A stretch of 64,000 nucleotides of DNA from DASRJG01 sp964647625 (lineage in GTDB: Bacteria > Acidobacteriota > Polarisedimenticolia > Polarisedimenticolales > DASRJG01), in the NCBI GenBank assembly GCA_964647625.1, contig CAZYHZ010000007.1, forward strand, positions 1 to 64,000, given 5' to 3'. Below are positions 41,172 to 53,601 of the stretch, in pieces. Both the position numbers and the translations under genes were made by a program. Each line of letters begins with the position of its first letter. Position 1 is the first letter of the stretch. The notes below the pieces were generated by a model that was given only the letters and a program-made list of their open reading frames with translations, was not told the origin of the DNA and did no database searches.

Positions 41172-42434
41172 GTGGGCTTTCTCAGGCGTAAGTGCATGGT
41201 TCTAGGGCTGATTCTCGGGGCGGCGCTCGCGGTCCCGGCGTTCGCGGCCGACGAGCCGAAGCCGGAGACGACGACAGACGAGTCGCAGGGCGGGGTGACG
41301 TTCAAGTCCGGTGACAACTCCCTCACGCTCGGAGCGTGGGGCCAGTTCCGGATGACCGTCGACGACAGGGACGAGTACGACAGCGACACGGCGGGCTCCG
41401 GCGTCGGCCAAGCGGATGGGACGTCCGTCGCCTTCTCGGTCCACAAGGTTCGCCCCTACATGCAAGGAACGGTGTACAAGCCCTGGCTGAAGTACAAGTT
41501 CGAGTTCGAGATCGGGCCGCTCAAGACCGACGCGACCAACAACGTCAACAACGCCCGCGTCACGGACGCCTTCGTCGAGTTCGCGAAGCTCCCCGCCGCG
41601 ACGCTTCGCGCCGGGCAGTACAAGGTGCCCTTCGGCCTCCAGGAACTGACGCCCGATTATCGCCAGGAATTCGTCGACCGGTCGATCGTCAATTCGAAGT
41701 TCGCGCCGAGCCGCGATATCGGGTTGATGCTCTACGGCGCCGCCTGGGAAAAGAAGTTCGGCTACCAGGTGGGTCTCTTCAACGGGTCGGGCCAGAACAA
41801 TCCCCAGGAAGATCAGAAGCAGATGTACGCGGCGCGCGTGTGGATCGACCCGCTGGGCGAATACAAGATGTTCGAGTCCGCCAACGACGCGACGGCCAAG
41901 AACATCCTCCACATCGGCCTCGCCTATCGCGGCGGTGAGGTCGAGCGAGGCACGGCGACGGCCGGGGTCTTCGAAAACCCCGACAACGAAACCTCGGCCG
42001 ATTTCGAGATCGCCTGGCGGTGGAGCCGCCTGTGGGCGATGGGCGAGTACTTCGTCCAGACCGACAAGCAGTCGAACCCGACGGCCGGGCCCGATGTCGA
42101 TGCGCGCGGATTCCACACGCAGTTCGGCGTGATGGTCCAGCCGCAGCATCACGAGCTGGCCCTCCGGTACGCGCAGCTCGAGCCCGACAAGAACGTGGCG
42201 GATGCGAAGCAGCAGGAAACCCGCCTCGCCTACAGCTGGTACATCAAGAGCCACTTCCTGAAGCTTCAGACTGACATCGGCGAGGTCACTTTCGGAAAGA
42301 ACTTCTCAACGCTGTCCGCCCTGGCCCTCCGGAACGTCTCGCCGACGCTCGACGCGGGGAAGCGGCTCGTGACGCTTCCGGGCACCGAGCTGAAGGACAA
42401 ACAAGCGCGCGTTCAGTTCACCGTGCAATTCTGA
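41172..42434 (+). CDS. Second OprO/OprP-like phosphate porin
   Basis: 420 residues from a GTG at 41172 with SD GGAGG (41163-41167). Signal peptide ends VPAFA. Porin_O_P features: DNSLTLGAWGQFRMTVDD, KVRPYMQGTVYKPWLKYKFE, LRAGQYKVPFGLQELTPDYR, FAPSRDIGLMLYG, HHELALRYAQLEPD and a final strand RVQFTVQF. First gene of the probable porin-pstSCAB-phoU-phoB-phoR operon; pstS starts 23 bp after its stop. Confidence 0.93.
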   Translation: MGFLRRKCMVLGLILGAALAVPAFAADEPKPETTTDESQGGVTFKSGDNSLTLGAWGQFRMTVDDRDEYDSDTAGSGVGQADGTSVAFSVHKVRPYMQGTVYKPWLKYKFEFEIGPLKTDATNNVNNARVTDAFVEFAKLPAATLRAGQYKVPFGLQELTPDYRQEFVDRSIVNSKFAPSRDIGLMLYGAAWEKKFGYQVGLFNGSGQNNPQEDQKQMYAARVWIDPLGEYKMFESANDATAKNILHIGLAYRGGEVERGTATAGVFENPDNETSADFEIAWRWSRLWAMGEYFVQTDKQSNPTAGPDVDARGFHTQFGVMVQPQHHELALRYAQLEPDKNVADAKQQETRLAYSWYIKSHFLKLQTDIGEVTFGKNFSTLSALALRNVSPTLDAGKRLVTLPGTELKDKQARVQFTVQF

Positions 42435-42457
42435 TTTTTCGAGGAGAACTCACGACG

Positions 42458-43435
42458 ATGAAGCTCTCACACGCACTCGGGTTTTTCGCCCTGGCCGGGA
42501 CGCTCGCGGCGCCGCTGCCGGCGTTCGCCGCCCCCGTCGAGGTCGAATCCACCATCAAGGGCTACACGCCCGCGACGAACGTCTCCGGAAACCTCAACGC
42601 GATCGGCTCCGACACGCTCAACAACTTGATGACGCTCTGGTCGGAGTCGTTCAAGAAGCAATACCCGAAGGTCAAGATCCAGATCGAGGGCAAAGGATCG
42701 ACGACCGCGCCGCCGGCGCTGATCGCCGGGACGGCCCAGCTCGGGCCCATGAGCCGCCTGATGAAGCCCGAGGAGGTCGACGCGTTCGAGAAGCAGTACG
42801 GCTACAAGCCGACTCCGGTGCGCGTGGCCGTCGACGGGATCGCCGTCTACGTCAACAAGGACAATCCGCTCGAGCAGCTGACGATGCCGCAGGTCGACGC
42901 GATCTTCTCGAAGACGCGAAAGGGCGGGGCCTCCGAGGACATCATGACGTGGGGCCAGCTCGGGCTCACGGGTGCCTGGGCCCCGAAGCCGATCAGCCTC
43001 TACGGCCGCAACTCGGCGTCCGGCACGTACGGCTACTTCAAGGAGCACGCGCTCTACAAGGGCGATTACAAGGACACGGTGAAGGAGCAGCCGGGAAGCG
43101 CCGCCGTGGTGCAAGGCGTCACGGCGGACAAATACGGCATCGGCTACAGCGGCGTCGGATACGTCACCTCGGACGTGAAACCGCTCAAGCTCGCCGCGAA
43201 GGACGGCGGGGAGTACGTCGTGGACGAGGCGGCCAACGTTTACTCCGGCAAGTATCCCCTCGCCCGCTTCCTCTACATCTACGTCAACAAGGCCCCCGAC
43301 AAGCCGCTTCCGCCCCTGGTCCGGGAGTTCCTCGCGTTCGTGCTGTCCAAGGACGGCCAGGAGATCGTGGTGAAGGACGGGTACCTGCCGCTTCTCGGCC
43401 AGCACGTCGCCGAAGAGCTGCCCAAGCTGAAGTGA
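42458..43435 (+). CDS. pstS: Phosphate ABC transporter substrate-binding protein
   Basis: 325 residues. Signal peptide ends LPAFA. Periplasmic phosphate-binding fold: NLNAIGSDTLNNLMTLWSE (first phosphate loop), IEGKGSTTAPPALIAGTAQL, VRVAVDGIAVYVNKDNP, RNSASGTYGYFKEHAL (second phosphate-binding loop, SGT) and GYLPLLGQ at the end. Binds phosphate for the PstCAB transporter. SD GAGGAG before the ATG; no separate promoter in the 23-bp gap. Confidence 0.96.
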   Translation: MKLSHALGFFALAGTLAAPLPAFAAPVEVESTIKGYTPATNVSGNLNAIGSDTLNNLMTLWSESFKKQYPKVKIQIEGKGSTTAPPALIAGTAQLGPMSRLMKPEEVDAFEKQYGYKPTPVRVAVDGIAVYVNKDNPLEQLTMPQVDAIFSKTRKGGASEDIMTWGQLGLTGAWAPKPISLYGRNSASGTYGYFKEHALYKGDYKDTVKEQPGSAAVVQGVTADKYGIGYSGVGYVTSDVKPLKLAAKDGGEYVVDEAANVYSGKYPLARFLYIYVNKAPDKPLPPLVREFLAFVLSKDGQEIVVKDGYLPLLGQHVAEELPKLK

Positions 43436-43442
43436 ACTTCGC

Positions 43443-45635
43443 ATGAGGGGGACGTCACCGCGCCGCCTGTTCGCTGACCGTGCGGCGCGATGGGTCGTCA
43501 CGGCCGGGGGGCTCGCGATCATCGCGAGCATCCTCGGCATCCTCGTCTTCATCGTCCACGAGGTCGCGCCCCTCGCGATCCCCGCGCGGGTGACGGCCGG
43601 GCCGTCGCGGGATCTCCCCGGCCCTCCGGCGCTTGCGGTCCTCACGGATGAATACCGCGAGCTGATCGCGGCGCTCGGGGCGGACGGGCACGTCCGGGTC
43701 GTTCGCAGCGGCGGCGGCGAGACGATCGCCGACGTCGCGGTCGCGGCCGGCCCGCTCGACGCCGGCGCGGTATCCGTCCCGCCGGGCTCGACCGCGTTCG
43801 TCGTCGCCGGCAAGGACGGCCGCGTCTTCGTCCAGCGCGTCGTCTTCTCCGCGTCGTTCGCGGCGGGACGCCGCACCTCCGTCGCGAATCTTCCACCGGC
43901 CGATGTCGTGACGGCGGATGCAAGTGGCCGGCCGATCGCGCACGCGACGGCCCAGATCGCGAGCGACGGCGAGAACCTCGTGGTCGCGGCCGCGCTCGCG
44001 GACGGCCGGGTCGCCGTCATCCGTCAAAGCGCGACGACGAATTCGATGACGGGCGAGGTGACGCGCTCGTCGTCCCGCGGCGAAGCAGGCCTGCCCGATG
44101 GCGTCTCGACGATGCTCGTCGACGTCGCCCAGACGAATCTCTACCTGGGACTGCGCGACGGCCGTATCGGGTGGCTGCGATTGAAGGACGACGGCAGCCC
44201 TTCCGATCTCATGCTGACCCCGCCGTCGAGGTCGCCCGTCACCGCGCTGACGCTCCTGATCGGCGATCGATCGCTCGTCGCGGGGCGGGACGACGGCTCG
44301 ATCGAGGTCTGGTTCCCGCAACGGCGCGGAACCCTACGGGAGTGGACCCATGCACGGTCGTTTCCCTCGCTTCCGGGACCGGTGCGCTCGATGTCGCCGT
44401 CCCCGCGCGGCAAGGGATTCCTGGCGCTGTCTTCGGACGGGACGATCGCGTTGATGTACTCGACCTCCGAGCGGGTGCTGTGGACCGGCCGCTCGAAGGT
44501 TCCCGCGCCGACCTCGCTCGCGTACGCGCCCAAGGCCGACGGCGCGGTCGTCGCCGGCGGCGATCGCGCCGCATCGCTGTCGATCCATGCCCCGCATCCC
44601 GAGGTCAGCCTCCGCGCCTTGTTCGGCAAGGTCTGGTACGAGGGCTATGAAACGCCGGAGTTCACCTGGCAGTCGTCGTCGGGCACGGAGGATTTCGAGC
44701 CGAAGCTCTCGCTGACCCCTCTGCTGTACGGCACGCTCAAGGGGACGATCTATTCCCTTCTCCTGGCGGTGCCCTTCGGGGTTCTCTCCGCGATGTACGC
44801 GTCGCAATTCCTCCATCCGTCGCTGCGGCGCGTCGTCAAGCCGGTCGTCGAGATCATGGCGTCGCTTCCGTCGGTGGTGCTGGGGTTCCTCGCCGGTCTG
44901 TGGCTGGCTCCCTTGCTCGAGCGCGTGCTGCCGGCGCTGGCGCTGATGGTCGTCGTCTTCCCGCTCGCCATCGTCGGAGCCGGATTGGCGTGGGAGCGGA
45001 TCGTCCGGCGGCTCGGATGGGCCGCGCCGCCCGGGGCCGAGATGCTGTTCTTCGCGGTGGTGCTTGCGGCGGCAACCGCCGGGTGCGTCGCGCTCGACCC
45101 GTGGATCGAGCGGCACCTGCTCGGCGGTACGTTCCCGACCTGGCTCCTCCAGACGTTTGCGATCCGGTACGACCAGAAAAACGCCATCGTCGTCGGCCTC
45201 GCGATGGGGTTTGCGGTCATCCCGATCATCTTCGCCATCGCCGAGGACGCGTTCTCGAACGTGCCGCGAAGCCTGATCTCGGGCTCGCTCGCGCTCGGGG
45301 CGTCGCGGTGGCAGACGGTCACCCGCGTCGTGCTCCCGACTGCGAGCCCCGGCATCTTCGCGGCGGTCATGGTCGGCTTCGGACGCGCGATCGGCGAGAC
45401 GATGATCGTCCTCATGGCCACCGGCAACACGGCGATCATGGACGGAAGCCCATTCAACGGCTTTCGCACACTGTCCGCCAACATCGCGCAGGAGATCCCC
45501 GAAGCGCCCGCAGGAGGAACGCTCTACCGGACGATCTTTCTGGCTGCGCTGCTACTGTTCGTCCTGACGTTCGTGGTCAACACCGCCGCCGAGCTGGTAC
45601 GGCAGCGGCTGCGCAGCAAGTACCAGTCCTTGTAG
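43443..45635 (+). CDS. pstC: Phosphate ABC transporter permease PstC with large periplasmic domain
   Basis: 730 residues, more than twice the E. coli PstC length. One N-terminal helix (about 18-38), then a roughly 350-residue periplasmic insert of repeated beta segments (VAVIRQSATTNSMTGEV, LYLGLRDGRIGWLRLKDDG, SLVAGRDDGSIEVWFPQ) that looks like a seven-bladed propeller. The permease domain spans about 425-730, with EAA loop SLISGSLALGASRWQTVTRV. This long type also occurs in Pseudomonas and other proteobacteria. Follows pstS by 7 bp. Confidence 0.93.
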   Translation: MRGTSPRRLFADRAARWVVTAGGLAIIASILGILVFIVHEVAPLAIPARVTAGPSRDLPGPPALAVLTDEYRELIAALGADGHVRVVRSGGGETIADVAVAAGPLDAGAVSVPPGSTAFVVAGKDGRVFVQRVVFSASFAAGRRTSVANLPPADVVTADASGRPIAHATAQIASDGENLVVAAALADGRVAVIRQSATTNSMTGEVTRSSSRGEAGLPDGVSTMLVDVAQTNLYLGLRDGRIGWLRLKDDGSPSDLMLTPPSRSPVTALTLLIGDRSLVAGRDDGSIEVWFPQRRGTLREWTHARSFPSLPGPVRSMSPSPRGKGFLALSSDGTIALMYSTSERVLWTGRSKVPAPTSLAYAPKADGAVVAGGDRAASLSIHAPHPEVSLRALFGKVWYEGYETPEFTWQSSSGTEDFEPKLSLTPLLYGTLKGTIYSLLLAVPFGVLSAMYASQFLHPSLRRVVKPVVEIMASLPSVVLGFLAGLWLAPLLERVLPALALMVVVFPLAIVGAGLAWERIVRRLGWAAPPGAEMLFFAVVLAAATAGCVALDPWIERHLLGGTFPTWLLQTFAIRYDQKNAIVVGLAMGFAVIPIIFAIAEDAFSNVPRSLISGSLALGASRWQTVTRVVLPTASPGIFAAVMVGFGRAIGETMIVLMATGNTAIMDGSPFNGFRTLSANIAQEIPEAPAGGTLYRTIFLAALLLFVLTFVVNTAAELVRQRLRSKYQSL

Positions 45636-45643
45636 GACCGGCG

Positions 45644-46983
45644 ATGGCTCGAGCCCAACGACCTTCGGATTTCGCGGGACGCGCGATGACGTGGCTGACC
45701 GGAGGCACGCTTGCGATGAACCTCCTGCTGGTCGTGGGCCTTCTGGTGCTCCTGTTCTGGAACGGCGCCGGCGCGTTCTGGCCTCGCCCGGTCGTGCTCT
45801 TCAAGCTCGACGACGGGTCGGCGGTGATGGGCGAGATCCACGAGCGCGAGGTCGTCGTCGACGAGAACGGGAAATCCGCCCCGGCGCCGAGGATCAAGAT
45901 CAAGGTCGGCAATCGCGAGCTCGGCGGCGCCGACTTCCTCTGGGTCGAGGAGGCGCGCATCGTCTCCCGGTCCGCTCCGGCGGACGCGGTCGTCCTGGAG
46001 CGGCTCGAGTGGGGCAACTTCTACGGCCGCGCGGTCGACGTGTACGACGACGGAAGCTTGCTCGTCGAGACCGCGGACGGAACGCGCAAGGAAATCCCCG
46101 CGGGCACGATCGTGCGCACGGTCCGCCCGAACGCGCTTTCGCCCTGGGGAAAGCTCGCCGTATACGCCTCGCGCGTTCGGGAGTTCGTCTTCGACGACCC
46201 GCGGGAATCGAACACCGAAGGCGGCATTTTTCCCGCGATCTTCGGAACCGTGATGATGGTGTTCCTGATGTCCTTTGCGGTGATGCCGCTCGGCGTGCTG
46301 GCGGCGTTGTACCTGCGCGAGTATGCCCATCAGGGCCCGCTCGTCCGCATCGTGCGCATCGCCGTGAACAACCTGGCCGGTGTGCCTTCGATCGTGTTCG
46401 GCGTGTTCGGCCTGGGCTTTTTCGTCTATCTCGTCGGCGGATCGATCGACCGGCTGTTCTTCGCCGACAGCCTGCCGACGCCGACGTTCGGCACCGGCGG
46501 CATCCTCTGGGCCGCCCTCACGCTGGCGCTGCTGACGGTCCCGGTCGTCATCGTGGCGACCGAGGAGGGGCTCGCGGCGGTGCCGCGCGGCGTTCGCGAA
46601 GGCTCGCTCGCCCTGGGCGCGACCAAGCTCGAGACCATCGTCAAGGTCGTCCTCCCCGCGGCGGCACCGGGTATCCTGACCGGCATGATCCTCGCGATGG
46701 CGCGCGCCGCGGGTGAGGTCGCACCGCTCATGATCGTCGGCATGGTCAAGCTCGCGCCCGCGCTGCCCGTCGACGGCACGGCCCCGTTCGTCCACTTCGA
46801 GCGGAAGTTCATGCATCTCGGGTTCCACATCTACGACGTCGGCTTCCAATCGCCGAACGTCGAGGCGACGAAGCCGCTCGTGTTCGCGACGGCGCTCCTC
46901 CTGATCGCGATCGTGACGGTCGTCAACCTCGCCGCGATCCTGCTGCGGAACCGTCTGCGCCGCCGGTACGCCGGGAGCGCGCT

Positions 46984-46987
<4 letters not shown>
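45644..46987 (+). CDS. pstA: Phosphate ABC transporter permease PstA
   Basis: 447 residues from the ATG at 45644. N-terminal helix about 20-42, a periplasmic beta-rich insert to about residue 180 (FKLDDGSAVMGEIHEREVVV; GNRELGGADFLWVEEARIV), then the five-helix permease domain with the EAA motif VREGSLALGATKLETIVKVV. Like PstC it carries an extra periplasmic module, so the pair may form a joint docking site for PstS. Overlaps pstB by GTGA. Confidence 0.94.
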
Positions 46988-47745
<758 letters not shown>

Positions 47746-47756
47746 GCGGAGGAGTC

Positions 47757-48449
47757 ATGGAACGAACCCAGCGCCACTTCCAGGATCAGCTCGACCTGCT
47801 CTCGGAGAAGGTCCTCGTGATGGGCGGTTTGGTCGAGGAGACGATCGGAAACGTCGTGTCGGCCCTGGTCGGGCGCGACTCCGACCTCGCCCGGCAGGTG
47901 ATCACCAACGACCACAACGTGGACCGTCTCGATCTCGAGATCGACCAGATCGGAATGGAGATCCTCGGCCTGCACCAGCCCGTCGCGCGCGACCTCCGGT
48001 TCGTGATCACGGCCATGAAGATCACGAACGACCTCGAGCGCATCGCCGATCTCTGCACCAACGTCGCGGAGCGGGCGATCGAGCTGAACACCGAGCCCCA
48101 GCTCAAGCCGTTCATCGACATCCCGATGATGGCGCGGCGGGCGCAGCAGATGGTCCGTGGCGCCCTCGACGCGTTCGTGCAGCGCGACGCCGCGGCGGCG
48201 CGCGCGGTCATCTCGATGGACGACGAGCTCGACCGGAGGATGGAGCAGATCTTCCGCGAGCTGCTGTCCTACATGATCGAGGATCCGAAGACCATCACGC
48301 GCGCGCTGCGCCTGATGTTCGTCGCCAAGTACTTCGAGCGCATGGGCGACCAGTCCACGAACATCGGCGAGCAGATCGTCTTCATGGCGGAAGGACGTGT
48401 GATCAAGCATCCCAAGCTGTCGACGGACGAAGGCGCGGAAACGGCGTGA
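47757..48449 (+). CDS. phoU: Phosphate-signalling regulator PhoU
   Basis: 230 residues with the double PhoU three-helix repeat: metal-binding motifs LRFVITAMKITNDLERIAD and MFVAKYFERMGDQSTNIGEQ. Links the PstSCAB transporter to PhoR kinase activity. ATG at 47757 with SD GGAGGAG; the open frame further upstream lies within pstB. Stop overlaps the phoB GTG start. Confidence 0.97.
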   Translation: MERTQRHFQDQLDLLSEKVLVMGGLVEETIGNVVSALVGRDSDLARQVITNDHNVDRLDLEIDQIGMEILGLHQPVARDLRFVITAMKITNDLERIADLCTNVAERAIELNTEPQLKPFIDIPMMARRAQQMVRGALDAFVQRDAAAARAVISMDDELDRRMEQIFRELLSYMIEDPKTITRALRLMFVAKYFERMGDQSTNIGEQIVFMAEGRVIKHPKLSTDEGAETA

Positions 48450-49138
48450 CGAAGCGCATCCTCGTCATCGAGGACGATCCGGACATCGCCCTGTCGCTCC
48501 GGCTGAAGCTCGAGCGGGACGGTGGGTTCGAGGTCGAAACCGCCGAAGACGGCTCGGCGGGGCTTCGATCCGCCATCGCCCGGCCGCCCGCGCTCGTGCT
48601 GCTCGACGTGAACCTCCCGGGAATGGACGGATTCGAAGTGTGCCGGCACCTGCGAAAGGACGCGGCCACGGCCTCGACGCCGGTGATCATGCTGACGGCG
48701 CGCATCGGCGAGGACGACCGCGTCGTCGGGCTCGACCTCGGGGCCGACGACTACATCACGAAGCCCTTCTCGCCGAAGGAGGCCCTGGCCCGCATCCGCG
48801 CGGTGCTGCGGCGCGCGAACCGGGCGGAGGAGGGCCCGGACGCGATTGCCGACGGTCCCCTGCGCGTGGACGTCGCCGCGCGGCGCGCGTCGGTTTCGGG
48901 CCGCGACATCGGCCTGACGCGGAAGGAGTTCGACCTCCTGGTCGAGCTGATGCGCCAGCGCGGCCGCGTGCTCACGCGCGAGCGGCTGCTCGAGACCGTC
49001 TGGGGTTACGACTACCCCGGCGAGACGCGCACCGTGGACGTTCACGTGCGCCGTCTCCGGCAGAAGCTGGGGCCTCCGGTCGACGAGCACGTCGAGACCG
49101 TCGTCGGCGTCGGCTATCGCTACTGGAGCGGGGCGTGA
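48446..49138 (+). CDS. phoB: Phosphate regulon response regulator PhoB
   Basis: 230 residues. Receiver: RILVIEDDPDIALSL, phospho-Asp in VLLDVNLPGMDG, MLTARIGEDD, TKPFSPKEAL; winged-helix output: LTRKEFDLLVELMRQRG and ETRTVDVHVRRLRQKLG. Position between phoU and the sensor kinase identifies it as PhoB. It should bind the 11-bp repeat boxes at 39371, 39520 and 41051. GTG start within the phoU stop. Confidence 0.95.
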   Translation: MTKRILVIEDDPDIALSLRLKLERDGGFEVETAEDGSAGLRSAIARPPALVLLDVNLPGMDGFEVCRHLRKDAATASTPVIMLTARIGEDDRVVGLDLGADDYITKPFSPKEALARIRAVLRRANRAEEGPDAIADGPLRVDVAARRASVSGRDIGLTRKEFDLLVELMRQRGRVLTRERLLETVWGYDYPGETRTVDVHVRRLRQKLGPPVDEHVETVVGVGYRYWSGA

Positions 49139-50529
49139 CCGGAAAGCGGGGGCTGCTCGTGGCGCTGGCCGCCGTGACGTCGCTCGCCGTCGTGCTTCTG
49201 GCGTTCGGTGTGGTGAAGCTGATGGGCGTCGCGTCGCGCGAGCAATTCACGGGGATCACGACGTTCGCGTTCGCGCTGGTGCTGGGGGCAACCGCGCTCG
49301 TGCTTCCGTCCGCCGTGGGGTGGTTCGCGTATCGGTCGCTCGAGCGGGAAGTCGAGATCCTCGCGACGGAGATCGACGTCACGCCCTCGGACGGCATGCG
49401 CCGCACGTTCGTCGGCTCGGACGACAGCGTCTCGGGGGCCCTGGCCTCCTCGGTGTCGCGGCTCGTCTCCGAGCTCTCTGCGCACGTCGAAGAGGGACGC
49501 CGCGGCAGCCGGCTGCTCCAGTCGGTGGTCGGCGCGATGAAAGAAGGAATGGTCGTGCTCGGGCCCGACCGGAAGATCCGCGTGGCCAACGACGCGTTCC
49601 GGCAGCTCTTCCGCACGCCGTTCGACCCCGAAGGGCGGCTCCTGGCCGAGGTCGTCCGGGACCCGGCCGTCTTCCGCGAGCTCGAAGCGGCGCTCGCGCC
49701 GGGAGGAGAGATCAGAGACGCCCTGATTCATCTTCCCGTTTCGGGGCGGTCGTTCGAGCTTCGCGTCTCGCCGCTTCCGACCGATGCCGCGGACGAGCCC
49801 AAAGGGCTTCTCATCCTCTTCTTCGACGTGACGCGGCTCGAAGCGCTCGAGCGCGTCCGCCGCGAGTTCGTCGCCGACGTTTCGCACGAGCTCCGGACGC
49901 CGCTCACGTCGATCAAGGCGTTCGTGGAGAACCTGATCGACGAGCGTCCGGACGACCCGGAGGAGAGCCTGCGCTACCTCGAGATCGTCAGGAAGCACGC
50001 CGACCGCATGGGCGCCCTGATCGACGACCTGACCGACCTATCGCTCATCGAAACGGGCGCGATATCGCTCGACCTCAACGCCGTCGACGCGTCGGAAGCC
50101 GCCCGCGAGGTGGCGGCGCAGTTCGCCTTCCGCGCGCAGGCGGCCGGAGTCACGATCTCCGTCGACGTCCCCCCCGGCTTGACGCTGACCGCCGACCGGC
50201 GGCGCCTGGACCAGGTCCTGGTCAACCTCGTCGACAACGCGATCAAGTTCAACCGGCGGGGCGGGACGGTGCGCATCGGAGGCGGCATCACCGAGGGACG
50301 GCCGCGGATCACCGTGGCGGACACGGGCGCGGGAATCCCCGCGGACGCCCTCGATCAGGTCTTCCACCGCTTCTTCCGCGTGGACAAGGCACGCTCGCGC
50401 GAGCTGGGAGGCACGGGCCTGGGACTGGCGATCGTGAAGCACCTGATGCGGCTGCACGACGGTCAGGTGTCGGTCGCCTCCGAGCCCGGTACGGGCTCGA
50501 CGTTCACGCTGGAATTCCCGCCCGGCTAG
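49135..50529 (+). CDS. phoR: Phosphate sensor histidine kinase PhoR
   Basis: 464 residues. Two membrane helices near 7-30 and 42-65 with almost no periplasmic loop (PhoR-like), a HAMP/linker, a PAS domain (about 140-235: VVLGPDRKIRVANDAFRQLF), HisKA with the phospho-His in DVSHELRTPLTSIKAF, then HATPase motifs NLVDNAIKFN, DTGAGIP and GGTGLGLAIV. Last gene of the operon; its 3' end overlaps by four bases the convergent cyclophilin gene. Confidence 0.95.
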   Translation: MTGKRGLLVALAAVTSLAVVLLAFGVVKLMGVASREQFTGITTFAFALVLGATALVLPSAVGWFAYRSLEREVEILATEIDVTPSDGMRRTFVGSDDSVSGALASSVSRLVSELSAHVEEGRRGSRLLQSVVGAMKEGMVVLGPDRKIRVANDAFRQLFRTPFDPEGRLLAEVVRDPAVFRELEAALAPGGEIRDALIHLPVSGRSFELRVSPLPTDAADEPKGLLILFFDVTRLEALERVRREFVADVSHELRTPLTSIKAFVENLIDERPDDPEESLRYLEIVRKHADRMGALIDDLTDLSLIETGAISLDLNAVDASEAAREVAAQFAFRAQAAGVTISVDVPPGLTLTADRRRLDQVLVNLVDNAIKFNRRGGTVRIGGGITEGRPRITVADTGAGIPADALDQVFHRFFRVDKARSRELGGTGLGLAIVKHLMRLHDGQVSVASEPGTGSTFTLEFPPG

Positions 50530-51194
50530 AGCGCGGGCTTGGCCTCGATCGTCGTGGCCTCGGGCGTGTACGGGACCGGATCGGGGATCGGCGGCGGGCT
50601 GCCGGACTTCACGATCGCCACGTGGCGGATGACGATGGGCTCGAGGGGGACGCCCTTGGGACCGACCCGGGCGTTGCAGATGCGCTCGACGACGTCCCGG
50701 CCCTCGACGATCTCTCCGAAGCAGTTATAGGACGTGTTCATCGCCGGCTCGGAGACGATCGACACGAACCACAACACGCCGCTGCGCCGCCTCATCGAGG
50801 CGCCCGTCGTGCCGACGCGGTAGGGGTGCAGAAAGTTGTTCGGGCCGGGCTCGCTCGGAACCCAGACCGGCGGCATGCCGTGGCCGGTCCCCGTTGGATC
50901 GCCGGCTTCGAAGCGCCTGGCGAAAATCGTCTTGTGGATCGAGATCCCGTCGTAGTACGGAGCCTTCTTCTTTTCGCCGGTGTAGGGATCGACCCATTCC
51001 ATGCGGCCTTCCGCGAACGCGACGAAATGCGCGACGGTCTGGGGGGCCTGCTCGACGAGCAGGCGGAACGTGAACGTTCCGTAGCTGGTGTCGACGACGG
51101 CGTACCAACCCTGCGGGCGTTCCGGAGGTTCCGCGGCCGCCATCGCGGCAACCGCGATGACGACCGTCAGGAGCGCCCGCCGGGCGAGCGTCAT
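50526..51194 (-). CDS. Exported cyclophilin-type peptidyl-prolyl isomerase
   Basis: 222 residues, signal peptide about 1-21 (VVIAVAAMAAA). Cyclophilin fold but diverged: TSYGTFTFRLLVEQAPQTVA, YYDGISIHKTIFARRFEAGD, SMRRRSGVLWFVSIVS and NCFGEIVEGRDVVERICN. The catalytic Arg/Phe pattern (FHRVIPGFM in classic members) appears as IHKTIFARR, so activity may be altered. Co-translated with the next cyclophilin (ATGA overlap). Likely periplasmic folding factor. Confidence 0.85.
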   Translation of the reverse strand: MTLARRALLTVVIAVAAMAAAEPPERPQGWYAVVDTSYGTFTFRLLVEQAPQTVAHFVAFAEGRMEWVDPYTGEKKKAPYYDGISIHKTIFARRFEAGDPTGTGHGMPPVWVPSEPGPNNFLHPYRVGTTGASMRRRSGVLWFVSIVSEPAMNTSYNCFGEIVEGRDVVERICNARVGPKGVPLEPIVIRHVAIVKSGSPPPIPDPVPYTPEATTIEAKPAL

Positions 51195-51826
51195 TCGATG
51201 GTGGCCTTCTTGATCCCGTCGAGCTTCGGATAGTTCTTCTCGAGGAAGGCGTTGCCTTCCTGCGCGATGCGGCCCTGGAGCTGCGTCAGCCCCTCGCCGT
51301 ATTCGCCGTTCAGCTTGTCGACGACGTCCATCCCCTCGGTCACCTTCCCGAACGCCGCGAAGCCCATGCCGTCGAGACGCGAGTTGTCGACGAGGTTGAT
51401 GAACAGCTGAACCGACCGGCTGTTCGGAGCGCCGCTCTTCGCGTAGGTGATGAACCCGCGCTTGTTGCCCTGCTTGACCGGGTCGTCCTGGATGTTGGAC
51501 TGGAGCCACTTGCCGGCGATCGCCGGGTCGCCGTGAATGCCCCACTGGACGACGAATCCGGGGACGACGCGGAAGAACTTGACGCCGTCGTAGTAGCCGT
51601 TCTTGACGAGGTTGTAGAACCGGTCGGCGCCGTTGGGCGACCAGTCGCGGTGGACCTCGATCACGAACGTTCCCTTGGTGGTCTCGAACTTCGCCTTGTA
51701 AGTGTCGGGGGCCTTCGCATTGAGCTTCGACGGGTCGGTGAGCTTCTCCGGGGCGCCGATCGCGGCGCTACCGGCAAGCAAGGCGGCGGCGACGGCCGCG
51801 GCGGTTCCAAGCGATTTGAATCCCAT
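51191..51826 (-). CDS. Exported cyclophilin-type peptidyl-prolyl isomerase
   Basis: 211 residues from the ATG at 51826 with GAGGGA SD; the longer frame to 51913 is rejected because it lacks a signal sequence. Signal peptide ends AAIGA. Standard cyclophilin motifs: TKGTFVIEVHRDWSPNGADR, GVKFFRVVPGFVVQWG (catalytic Arg-Val-Phe region), SRSVQLFINLVDNSRLDG and FAAFGKVTEGMDVVDKLN. Helps fold exported proteins. First gene of a two-cyclophilin operon, in line with the many secreted proteins here. Confidence 0.93.
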   Translation of the reverse strand: MGFKSLGTAAAVAAALLAGSAAIGAPEKLTDPSKLNAKAPDTYKAKFETTKGTFVIEVHRDWSPNGADRFYNLVKNGYYDGVKFFRVVPGFVVQWGIHGDPAIAGKWLQSNIQDDPVKQGNKRGFITYAKSGAPNSRSVQLFINLVDNSRLDGMGFAAFGKVTEGMDVVDKLNGEYGEGLTQLQGRIAQEGNAFLEKNYPKLDGIKKATIE

Positions 51827-51959
51827 GTTCTGCTTCCCTCCTCTGGACGGCCGGTCATCGTACGCGGGGTGTTGAAACCCCGCAACCACCGGGCTTTCCG
51901 GCGGATCTGGCATCCCCGAATTCGAACCCTATATTTGGCCGGGAGGGGGGGACGACCGC

Positions 51960-53546
<1,587 letters not shown>

Positions 53547-53573
53547 CGGTCCAGAATTCCTCTCTGATTTCTC

Positions 53574-53601
53574 TTGACACGGTGGTAGCACCCTCTATAT
53601 T
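53574..53601 (+). promoter_or_regulatory. Consensus sigma-70 promoter of second Lys/Ala peptide gene
   Basis: -35 TTGACA (53574-53579), 16-bp spacer, -10 TATATT (53596-53601). Only the spacer length deviates from the consensus. Within the spacer lies GGTG-GTAG-CACC (53581-53592). Confidence 0.85.
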